A DNA stretch of 64,000 nt from Spinacia oleracea. Its lineage: Eukaryota > Streptophyta > Magnoliopsida > Caryophyllales > Amaranthaceae. Of the stretch, positions 12,549 through 21,871 are shown one piece after another. Where the stretch lies: assembly GCF_020520425.1 (NCBI RefSeq), contig NC_079487.1:66208398-66272397 (forward strand), read 5' to 3'. Position 1 is the stretch's first letter; each line of letters begins with the position of its first letter. Both the position numbers and the translations under genes were made by a program. The notes beneath the pieces are model-generated. The model did not search any database, was not told where the DNA came from, and was given only the letters and a program-made list of their open reading frames with translations.

Positions 12549-15399
12549 ACATCATTTAAGTTTCTTGCTTAGATGCTAAGGGATTTTCCTTTTTAATAAA
12601 AGACAATAGTTGTTCGTTTTATTTTAAAGAGATGTTTTATGGATCTGCTAGATTAGTCTATGGACTTTATTTGTTAGATCACGACAAACAAGTATATAAC
12701 ATAAATACCAAAAAGGCCAAAAAGGATGATTCAGATCTCACCTATCTGTGGCATTGTCGATTAGGCCATATAAACTTGAAACGCTTAGAAAGACTTCAAA
12801 AGGAAGGAATTCTAGAACCATTTGACTTAGAGGATTATGGTAAATGCGAATCATGTTTATTTGGCAAAATGACAAAGCAACCTTTCTCTAAAGTTTGAGA
12901 AAGAGCAAATGAACTATTGGGTTTAATCCATACAGATGTATGTGGACCAATGAGTACAAATGCTAGAGGTGGTTTCAGCTACTTTATCACTTTCACTGAT
13001 GACTTCAGTAGATATGGTTATGTCTACCTAATGAAGCATAAGTCTGAATCCTTTGACAAATTCAAGGAATTTCAGAGTGAAGTAGAGAATCAATTAGGCA
13101 AGAAGATTAAGGCACTGCGGTCTGATAGAGGCGGTGAATATCTGAGCTATGAATTTGATGACCATCTGAAAGAATGTGGAATTCTATCAGAATTGACTCC
13201 TCATGGAACACCACAATGGAACGGTGTGTCGGAACGGAGGAACAGAACCTTGCTAGACATGGTCAAGTCAATGATGGGTCAGGCCAAACTTCCATTAGAA
13301 TTTTGGGGACATGCACTAAATACAGCTGCACTCACTATAAATAGAGCTCCGTCTAAAGCTGTCGAAAATACTCCATATGAATTATGGTTTGGAAAGCCTC
13401 CAAATGTGTCTTTTCTTAAGATTTGGGGATGTGAAGTATACGTCAAACGATTAATTTCAGACAAACTTCATCCAAAATCTGACAAATGTATCCTTGTGGG
13501 CTATCCAAAGGAAACAAAGGGGTATTACTTCTACAATACATCTGAGAACAAGGTGTTTGTTGCTCGAGATGGTGTCTTTTTGGAGAAAGATCACATTTCC
13601 AAAATGACAAGTGGGAGAAAAGTAGACCTCGAAGAAATTCGAGTCGAACAACAAACTCTAGAGAATGATCAAGATGACATTCAGGATGAAACTCAGAGAT
13701 CTTTAGAAGAATCTGGTGAGAATCATGGTCAATCTAGAAATGTTACCCCGCGTAGGTCGCAAAGATATAGATCTCAACCGGAAAGGTACTTAGGTATTTT
13801 GACGAACGAGAGCTATGACGTTCTATTACTTGAAAGTGATGAACCTACGACTTACAAACAAGCTATGACGAGCCCTAGCTCCAAGCAATGGCAAGAAGCC
13901 ATGCAATCTGAATTAGACTCCATGTCTGAAAACCAAGTATGGGATTTGGTCGATTTGCCAGATGGCTACCAAGCCATTGGAAGCAAATGGGTTTTCAAAC
14001 TGAAAAAGGACAAGGATGGGAAACTTGAAGTTTTCAAAGCTAGATTGGTTGCAAAAGGTTACAGGCAAGTCCACGGTGTGGATTACGATGAAACCTTTTC
14101 ATCAGTTGCAATGCTAAAGTCTATTCGGATAATGTTAGCAATCGCTGCATATTACGATTACGAAATATGGCAGATGGATGTCAAAACTGCTTTCTTAAAC
14201 GGCGTTTTAACAGAAACTGTGTTTATGACACAACCTGAAGGTTTTGAGGATCCAAAGAATGCTAAAAAGGTATGCAAGCTAAAGAAGTCAATCTACAGAT
14301 TGAAGCAGGCATCCAGGAGCTGGAATATACGTTTTGATGAAGCAGTCAGTGACTTTGGTTTCATCAAGAACGCAGACGAATCTTGTGTATACAAGAAGGT
14401 CAGTGGGAGCAAAATTGCTTTCCTAGTATTATATGTCGACGACATATTACTTATCGGAAATGACATTCCTATGTTGAACTCTGTCAAGATTTGGCTTGGG
14501 AAATGTTTTTCGATGAAAGATCTAGGAGAAGCACAATACATATTGGGCATCAAGATTTACAGAGATAGATCTAAAAAGATGATTGGACTTAGTCAAAGCA
14601 CTTATATCAATAAGGTGCTTGATAGGTTCAAGATGGCGGACTCCAAGCGAGGCTACCTACCCATGTCTCATGGAATAACTCTAAGCAAGACTCAATGCCC
14701 AAAAACACTTGATGAGCGTAGACGAATGAATGGGATTCCATATGCATCTTTGATTGGTTCAATAATGTATGCTATGATATGTACACGCCCGAATGTTGCG
14801 TACGCACTCAGTGCTACGAGCAGATACCAGTCAGACCCAGGAGAGGCGCATTGGACTGCTGCCAAGAATATTCTGAAGTACCTGAAAAGGCACAAAGATG
14901 ACTTCCTGGTCTATGGTGGAGATGATGAATTAATTGTTAAAGGCTATACGGACGCAAGTTTCCAAACCGACAAAGATGATTTCAGATCACAGTCTGGGTT
15001 TGTCTTCTGCCTCAACGGGGGTGCAGTAAGCTGGAAAAGTGCTAAGCAAAGCACCATTGTGGATTCTACAACTGAAGCGGAGTACATTGCTGCACATGAA
15101 GCAGCAAAGGAAGCTATATGGCTAAGGAAGTTCATAGGTGAACTTGGTGTAGTCCCCTCCATTAAATGACCAATAGCCCTGTATGGTGATAATAACGGAG
15201 CTATTGCACAGGCAAAGGAGCCTAGACACCACTAGAGAGTCAAGCATGTACTTCGTAGATTTCACCTTCTACGAGAGTTCGTTGAAAGAAAAGAAGTCGA
15301 GATAAACAAGATTGGAACTGATGACAACATATCAGATCCATTGACAACAACTCGCACACTGCAGCTATGGGAATCAAGCATATTGGAGAATGGCTTTGA
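12549..15399 (+). pseudogene. Copia pol remnant (integrase, RT, RNase H), gag and protease deleted
   Basis: The leader jumps straight into pol: the join at about 12548 removes roughly 3.5 kb relative to the left copy, including all of gag and the protease. The rest encodes the pre-integrase HHCC region, the integrase core, RT with YVDD at about 14432-14443, and RNase H. It reads in one frame but is interrupted by a TGA at 12896-12898 and a TGA at 15167-15169, followed by a TAG near 15234 and a small deletion near 15348. Where the left copy has frameshifts in RT, this copy is open, so the two decayed independently. No protein of full length can be made. Confidence 0.9.
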
Positions 15400-16250
15400 T
15401 ATCTCTGTTTAATGTTTTAAAGTTTTAGAGTTTAAATCTTTGTAAAACATTATTGGTTAATCATTCACAACAAATGAAAAGAATTCATTTTTCCATTTAA
15501 TTTGTGGTTTATTAAATGATGAGTCCTTTCAATTTGACGATATATTCAAGATAGACTGTCAGGACCAGTCCTGTGACTAAGAAATGTCTATCAAGTGAAC
15601 TTGAATGTCAAAGGTTGAAAATGGTCCCTAGTCGGAGTTTTCTATAAAATTGGACGCATAGAAAACGTTAGACGACTAGAATGCAAGATGACTAGTAGTT
15701 CTGTTTCTTGAACTATGTGGACATGGCAATGTCATAATCATTTGCATAGATACTTACTTTGGGAAGACTAGTATCGGACAAGACCTATGAAACTTTACTG
15801 TAAGAGATGAAAATCTGTCATAAGTAAATTTCATTAAAATTATTAGACACTAAATCCTCAATACCTGAGTGATTTGAGATTACTTGTTTGAGATCTGGTT
15901 GCTTTGACGTTGACCAACCGTCGCACCGTAAAAGGAGGCTATAAAGGCAACGCTCAGGTAATCACCTATCAAACGAAGTCTAATCTCAAGATCGCAAGAT
16001 TGGGATTGTCCTCCCATAAATCGGGATGAGATGCTTAAAAGTTGTACAAGGCCACTCGGAGAGCCAGAAACTGTGAAATGCATGGCCGTGCTCGGATGAA
16101 TCATAGGCTATGATTATCTGTTTATTTGATCAGTTGAACTCTGAAACCGAGGAACACCTCTGGACATAATAAGGATGACAACTCTTACCTTATGTTCAAG
16201 AGCAAGCATCGAGCGACAAAGGAATTAGGAAATGCACACTTGTCCCTAAG
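15400..16250 (+). other. 3' untranslated region of right copia copy
   Basis: Matches the reverse complement of 3266-3927 except for an extra 188 bp (about 15866-16053) that the left copy lacks. The join in the left copy has a 2-bp microhomology (CC). No ORF is credible. Confidence 0.7.
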
Positions 16251-16264
16251 GACAAGTGGGAGAC
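16251..16264 (+). other. Polypurine tract of right copia copy
   Basis: GACAAGTGGGAGAC immediately before the 3' LTR, the same as in the left copy. Confidence 0.75.
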
Positions 16265-17637
16265 TGAAGGAAATAATGCCCTTGGTCCAAGTATGCATTC
16301 AATGTTAAGTCTAATAAATGCGGTTCAGTATTAATTAACAAGTTAATAATTCAGTGAGATCAAGTGAGCTGAATGCCTAGCTAGAGGCCGCTTCAGTTCA
16401 AGTGGAATTAATTATATTAATCCACAGCTTACTCTTGACTGAACCCGTAGGGTCACACAAATAGTACCTAAACGGATCAAGTATTTAATGGCATTAAATA
16501 CTCCATCTATGGATATTCGGAATCGACGGATCTTGGTTTCAGTGGGAGCTGAGATCGTCACAGGCAAGAAATGAATACTCCGAAAACGATGATATTGCCG
16601 GAAACGGAAATATGGATCGTATCGAAAATATAAATATTATCCAAGTCGTAGATGTTGCCGGAAACGGAAACATGGTACGTATCGGAAAATATTATCGGAA
16701 ATGGAAATATTGCCGGAATCGGAAATATTGCCGGAAACGGAAATATTGTCAGAATCAGAAATATTATCGGAATCGGAAAATAATTCCGGAAACGGAAATA
16801 TTAAATATTTGTTCGAAACGGAAATTGATTCCGGAATCGGAAATATTAAATATTGTTCGCATCGGAAATGAATTCCGGAACCGGGAATTTAATCGGAAGC
16901 GTATCGTACGAATAAACATCGGACGAGCTTGCTAGACGCAAGGCCTAGCACGAAGCTAGGCCCAATGCCTAGCAAAGCCCGCGCGCGACCAAAGCAAGCA
17001 AAGCCCAAACGCGAGAGCAAGGCCAGCAGGCGCGCGCCCCTCGTGGGCTGCGAGCACTTGCTGGGCCTGGGCTAAGCGCGCGCGCGCATGGCGCCCCTCG
17101 TGGGCTGCCGCGCCTGCGTGTGTGTTTGTGCTTGCGTACGAAACCTTGATCGGTTAGGATTCGTATAAGATTGATTTCCTAAGTCTACTAGATAAATTAA
17201 GTGATTGAATTTTAGATTAATTCAGATTCACTAAATCGTTTCCTAGTAGGATTCTAATATCCGATACCCATGCCCTATAAATAGGTGATCAATGCTCACA
17301 ATTTATATCGAGTATTCAAGTATTCAAAGTGATTTTTGAGAGCAAAAATTCAGTCATACAATTGCCTATATGTGCCGAAAATTCTAAGTACCTTAAGGGC
17401 GATCCTAGTTGGTCAAGCTTAAGGCGGATCCGGACGTGCTGTGGACTATCTACGGAGGGACGACACTTGGAGTCCTAAAGACTTGTTCTTGTTCGGTTCG
17501 GGCGCAGCTAGGGAAGGCACGCAACAAAGAGTATGCATCTAAACTATGCTAAATGATTATGTGTAAATAATATGCTTTACTGGCTTTATGGTTTTTCCGC
17601 ATGATTTATGAATTGTCATATGTATCATAACCTAACA
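16265..17637 (+). repeat. Copia 3' LTR of right copy (complete)
   Basis: 1373 bp from TGAAGGAAATAATGCCC to CATAACCTAACA. In order it holds the U3 start, the 18-bp array (about 16590-16900), a GC block (about 16925-17125), the TATA box (17276-17283), R and U5. It is nearly identical to 11035-12312. Confidence 0.9.
17276..17283 (+). promoter_or_regulatory. TATA box of copia LTR
   Basis: TATAAATA in the 3' LTR of the right copy. It could in principle drive transcription outward, antisense to the outer element. Confidence 0.65.
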
Positions 17638-19227
17638 CACCAATAACCTACCAATTATTCAGTCCTTATTAATTCTAATCAAGTTGTTTAACCTTAAAGG
17701 ATTGTAGACCTAATCAAGAGTTTATGACTAAAGGCTCCCACTTAAACCAATAACTTTATATGTTTTACTAATTTTAAACATAAAATTGTATTTCTAGTCT
17801 AACCGGAAACATACAAGTTTAATTAAAATTTAAAGCTCATATAAAATTATAATTGAATCCGCTTTTTAATTTATTTTCAGTTGAATTAAAAAATTAAATT
17901 TAAATTAATTCAAGGTTTTAATTTTAGTAAAATAATTAGTATAAATTAAAATTTATAATAATTATAATATTCAAAATTAAATTCCGAGAAAACAATTTAA
18001 ATTGTTAATTTTAAAGTTAATTAAAATTATTTCCGAACTGAAAATCTAAAATTAAAATCAAAACGTATCAATCGTCGCAAGACGAGGCACTTGGGCTTGC
18101 GCCCAAGCCCCATCGAGCTACGAGGCTGTTGCACCCCGCTCGACTGATCGCTGCACAAGGCACAAGCAACAACGCCACACGCACATGCAGCCATCGTTGG
18201 CCACGCTGCGCGCAGCCCCTGTGCTTCGTCGCGTCTGCTGCTGCTTGCTTGGGCGAGCCAGGCGCGCTGTGGCGCAGCCCCATTGCTGCCCACACGCGTC
18301 TTGCTCGTCGCTTGTGCCTTGCCCCATCGCCCTCGCCCATCGCATAGCACACACGCCCAGGCTGGGCCTTGCGCGCGCGCCTAGCTTGTTGCTCGCTGCA
18401 TTCGTACCTCACGGGCGACGAGCTCCCTTGCTCGTCGTCGCTTGCCCGCACTATACAACACCCCTTAAGGGTAACACGCAGCGTCCATTGCTTTGTGCTG
18501 CAACATTTATGAGCATTTTTTTATAAAAATTTAAAATTTTTAATTCAAAAGTAGTGACAAATTAATAAATCATATTAATTTCATAATTTTAGGGCGAAAA
18601 AATCGAAAATTTATTAATCAATTAATTTCCGATTAACATGGATTCAAGTCTAGGTCATAAAAATTTAAAATTTATCACAAATTAACAATTTTTATGGCGG
18701 TTTTTAATCATGGATACCTAATTAAATCGTCAATTAATTATGAAAATCAAATCAAATTCTAAATTATTCGAATTTCAACAAACTAATTACAATTACAAAT
18801 TAGGTTGTATAATTAACAAGCTTAGGCATTCAAATTTGTTAAACATATACAGTAGGTCAATCAAAAATTCAAGGTTTAACAACAAGAATCGCAAATATTC
18901 AATTTAACATCTTAAAATTACAAACTTTTGCGTTCGAAAAACTAAAACCTCCGAAAAGTCATAGTTAGGCTTGGAATTTGGGAATTCTGGGTTCGGCCGA
19001 AAATAGTATTTCGTCAAAATTTTGGAATGCCTTTTACATGCGGAATTGACACAAAAATCACTCGATTTGGTTGAGTAACGAAGAAACTGCCGAAAAACTG
19101 CGTACATATAATTAAATAAACGCAATTTGCAATTAATTAACAATTACGAAAATTAATCACCCTTTTTTATTCTTTGTAAATTTGTAAAATTTAACCATGT
19201 TAAGCAATAATTGATCATGCAATTAAT
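17638..19227 (-). other. Leader of the outer copia element
   Basis: Homologous to 8938-10540 but more diverged, with its own GC-rich block at about 18065-18450. The open frames across that block are low-complexity artefacts. It begins abruptly at the end of the composite insert. Confidence 0.75.
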
Positions 19228-19246
19228 AAGAGGCTCATGATACCAC
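19228..19246 (-). other. Primer-binding site of the outer copia element
   Basis: Reads GTGGTATCATGAGCCTCTT on the minus strand next to the 5' LTR, one base different from the inner copies. Confidence 0.75.
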
Positions 19247-20645
19247 TGTTAGGTTATGATACATATGAACAACATAAATCATGCGGAAAAACCTTAATGC
19301 CAGGAATCAAATTAATTGCACATAATCAAATAATTAGTCTAGGATGCATACACTTTGTAGCGTGCCCTCCCTAGCTGCGCCCGAACCGAACAAGAACAAG
19401 TCTTTAGGACTCCAAGTGTCGTCCCTCCGTAGAAAGTCCACAGCACGTCCGGATCCGCCTTAAGATTGACCAACTAGAATCGCCCTTAAGGTACTAGGAA
19501 TTTTCGGCTAAAATGGGAAACAATATGATTGAATTTTGCTCTAAAAAATGTCACTCTGAATACTTGAAACTCATCCTTAAATTGTGAACCTAGGCCACAT
19601 ATTTATAGGGGTATGGAAAGGGAATTGGAATCCTATTAGGATACTAATTAGCTTAATTAGAATTTTAGTAAAACTCTTTTTAACTAATTTTATCTATTAG
19701 GATTAGGAATTAATCATTGAACGAATCCGATTAGATTTAGGATTTGTATCGAACACAAACACACACGAGCCACGCCCTTGCGGGTGCTCAGCCCGCGCAG
19801 GCCTTGCGGCCCACGCTGCCTCGCAGCCCACGCGAGCACAACTCGCTGCCCCATTGCGCGCGCGCCTTGGCCTGTTGGGCCTGGCCTTGCGCTGGGCCTG
19901 GCGTGGCCTTGGCTGCGTTGTGTTGGCGCTCTTGGCTTGCTGGACGCGGGCCTGGCTTCGTGCTGGGCCTTCGTCTAGCAAGTCTCGTCCGATGCTAATT
20001 CGTAAGACGCGCGTCCGATTAATTTCTCGATTCTGGAATTTATTTCCGATACGAACAATATTTAATATTTCCGATTCCGAAATTAATTTCCGTTTCGAAC
20101 AAATATTTAAAATTTCCGTTTCCGGAATTATTTTCCGATTCCAATAATATTTCCGATTCCGACAATATTTCCGTTTCCGGCAATATTCAGATTCCGGCAA
20201 TATATCCATTTCCGATAATATTATCCGATGGGTACCATGTCTCCGTTTCCGGCAACATCTACGACTTGGATAATATTTATATTTTCGATACGATCCATAT
20301 TTCCGTTTGCGGCAATATCATCGTTTCCGGAGTATTCATTGTTTGCCTTTGACGATCTCAGCTGCCACTGAAACCAAGATCCGTCGATTCCGAATATCCA
20401 TAGATGGAGTATTTAATGCCATTAAATACTTGATCCGTTTACGTACTATTTGTGTGACCCTACGGGTTCAATCAAGAGTAAGTTGTGGATTAATATCATT
20501 AATTCCACTTGAACTGAAGCGGCCTCTAGCTAGGCATTCAGCTCACTTGATCTCACTGAATTATTAACTTGTTAATTAATACTGAACCGCATTTATTAGA
20601 CTTATCATTAAATGCATACTTGGACCAAGGGCATTATTTCCTTCA
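19247..20645 (-). repeat. Outer copia 5' LTR (complete)
   Basis: 1399 bp from TGTTAGG to TTCCTTCA on the plus strand, abutting TATTT. The minus-strand TATA box is at 19600-19607, the 18-bp array at about 20020-20340 and the GC block at about 19755-19980. It pairs with 585-1882: both share the ATGAACAACATAAATC variant near the end, which differs from the inner LTRs. Confidence 0.9.
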
Positions 20646-20650
20646 TATTT
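20646..20650. repeat. Target site duplication TATTT (right)
   Basis: Matches 580-584 and confirms the outer copia boundaries. Confidence 0.9.
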
Positions 20651-20848
20651 AATAGCAGTGGTGGTGGTTGTTACGGTGGTAGGAGGAAGAGAGAGAAATG
20701 AAACGGTGGGTGTGGTGGTGGAGGAATTTGCAATCTAGGTTGCTCTTTTTTTGAGGGTTTAATGGAAGAAGGAAGGGGAAGAGGTCTAGTGAGTTAATGG
20801 AAGACGGAAGGGGGGAGAAAAGAAAAAGAAATGGGTGGGGTAGTGGGT

Positions 20849-20886
20849 GGGTTTATTCGGATTTGAGTCGGGTTTATTCGGATCGG
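20849..20886 (+). repeat. Inverted repeat arm upstream of F-box gene (left)
   Basis: GGGTTTATTCGGATTTGAGT and its continuation are the reverse complement of 21519-21560, which carries the unit about twice. The enclosed 0.6 kb could fold back or mark a small transposon. Confidence 0.6.
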
Positions 20887-21330
20887 ACCCGAAATTGAAA
20901 CCGACCCGGAAGTGATTTGACCTGAAATGACCCGATACTCGAACGACCCGAACCGATCTCCACCCGAAATCGAATTAACCCAGACCGAAAATAACTGTAA
21001 AATTTAAATCAACCCGAACCGATCCGCACCGAAGATCCAAAACCGATCGGAACCGAAGAGCAACTCGAATTTACAAATTAGTTTTAAATACATTTTTTTT
21101 AGCTTTTCATATTATTATTATTTAATTTATTATTATCATTATTGTTAGTACTTTATTTTTATTAATTTATATTGTTTTGTGTTATAGGAAAATGTTTTGA
21201 TGATATTATGATAGTGACCACCAAATCTAAAGAGAAATAACCTAATCAAAACTCGAAACCCGAAAAATCTTATCCAACCCGAAAAACTCGATCTGACCCG
21301 AAAAAACCGAAAAAACCCAAAAAACTGATC

Positions 21331-21430
21331 CGATATGAACCGGTCTGATATGAACCGGTCTGATATGAACTTGTCTGATATAAACCGATCTGATATAAAC
21401 CAATCTGATATAAACCGATCTGATATTGAC
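21331..21430. repeat. 15-bp tandem repeat, about 6.7 copies
   Basis: Units like TGATATAAACCGATC repeat with small changes. In reverse they read as FISDR peptides, but this is a repeat, not a gene. Confidence 0.85.
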
Positions 21431-21518
21431 CCCAAATCTTGTCCCGAATCAGACCTAACCCTATTATAAAAAGCCGAAGTAGCCCAAAACCCGATTAGAC
21501 CCAACCAATACCCGAAAT

Positions 21519-21560
21519 CGATCCGAATAAACCCGACTCAAATCCGATCCGAATAAACCC
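21519..21560 (-). repeat. Inverted repeat arm upstream of F-box gene (right)
   Basis: Complementary to 20849-20886. A 27-bp unit (CCGAATAAACCCGACTCAAA and flank) is present twice in direct tandem here. Confidence 0.6.
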
Positions 21561-21771
21561 GACTCAAATCCGATCCAAACGACCTTTTTGCCGGGTCTCG
21601 CTCACCCGACAGTGAAACCGGTAGCTTGCTCAAAGAAAAGTATAGACAATTTAGACACCATTACACTACCCGAACTTTAATTTATCGTTGATGTCGGTTT
21701 GCGGTGCACAAAATTCTGCAAATCCCCATTTCTTCAAACCCCAAAAAAATCCTCAAACCCTAGAATTGTAG

Positions 21772-21804
21772 ATGAAAAATCCCAGATTTTTTTATGAAAG
21801 TTGA
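21772..21804 (+). other. Candidate upstream ORF of the F-box gene (10 codons)
   Basis: An ATG followed by TGA five bases before the main start codon. It counts only if transcription starts upstream of 21772, which the sequence does not prove. Confidence 0.4.
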
Positions 21805-21871
21805 TTTCAATGGCATCAATAGCAGACCAAGAGCAAGAAAACAATGCTTCCGAAGTTATGCTTTTGTCTAA
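21794..21871 (+). other. Candidate overlapping upstream ORF of the F-box gene (25 codons)
   Basis: An out-of-frame ATG 16 bases before the main start opens a frame that runs past it and ends with TAA at 21869-21871. Such an overlap would reduce initiation at 21810 if the leader includes it. Confidence 0.4.

Larger units (their letters stand above)
1883..17637. mobile_element. Palindromic composite of two head-to-head copia copies
   Basis: The insert begins with the reverse complement of the LTR U5 end (TGTTAGG) and ends with the same U5 end in direct orientation (CCTAACA), giving 1.37-kb terminal inverted LTRs. The left half is a minus-strand element (3' LTR, pol, gag, leader, partial 5' LTR). 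The right half is a plus-strand element (partial 5' LTR, pol, 3' LTR). They meet at about 11015-11034. The flanking 5-mers CAGCT and CACCA differ, so no target duplication exists. The outer element has lost everything between the insertion points. Confidence 0.8.
585..20645 (-). mobile_element. Outer Ty1/copia LTR retrotransposon, interior replaced by nested copies
   Basis: The element lies in minus orientation. Its 5' LTR is 19247-20645, followed (towards lower coordinates) by a primer-binding site and the leader 17638-19227. Its 3' LTR is 585-1882. TATTT duplications flank it exactly. Its gag-pol region and about 103 bp at the U3 start of the 3' LTR are gone, replaced by the palindromic composite 1883-17637 of the same family. 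LTRs of about 1.4 kb and the pol order (integrase before RT) in the inner copies assign the family to copia, perhaps the Angela/Tork group; that clade is a guess. Confidence 0.85.
20651..21740. other. Region upstream of the F-box gene with simple and inverted repeats
   Basis: A GGTGGTGG/GGAAGAAGG-rich segment is followed by a low-complexity stretch dominated by ACCCGAA and CCGATC units. No gene is seen. It contains inverted arms (20849-20886 and 21519-21560) and a 15-bp tandem array (21331-21430), and should include the promoter of the gene at 21810. Confidence 0.6.

Noticed and set aside
18027-18526. Ala/Arg/Ser-rich ORFs on both strands
   Set aside because: The same kind of composition effect in the leader of the outer element.
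21145-21504. Minus-strand ORF of 119 aa with FISDRFISD repeats
   Set aside because: Translation of the 15-bp tandem repeat.
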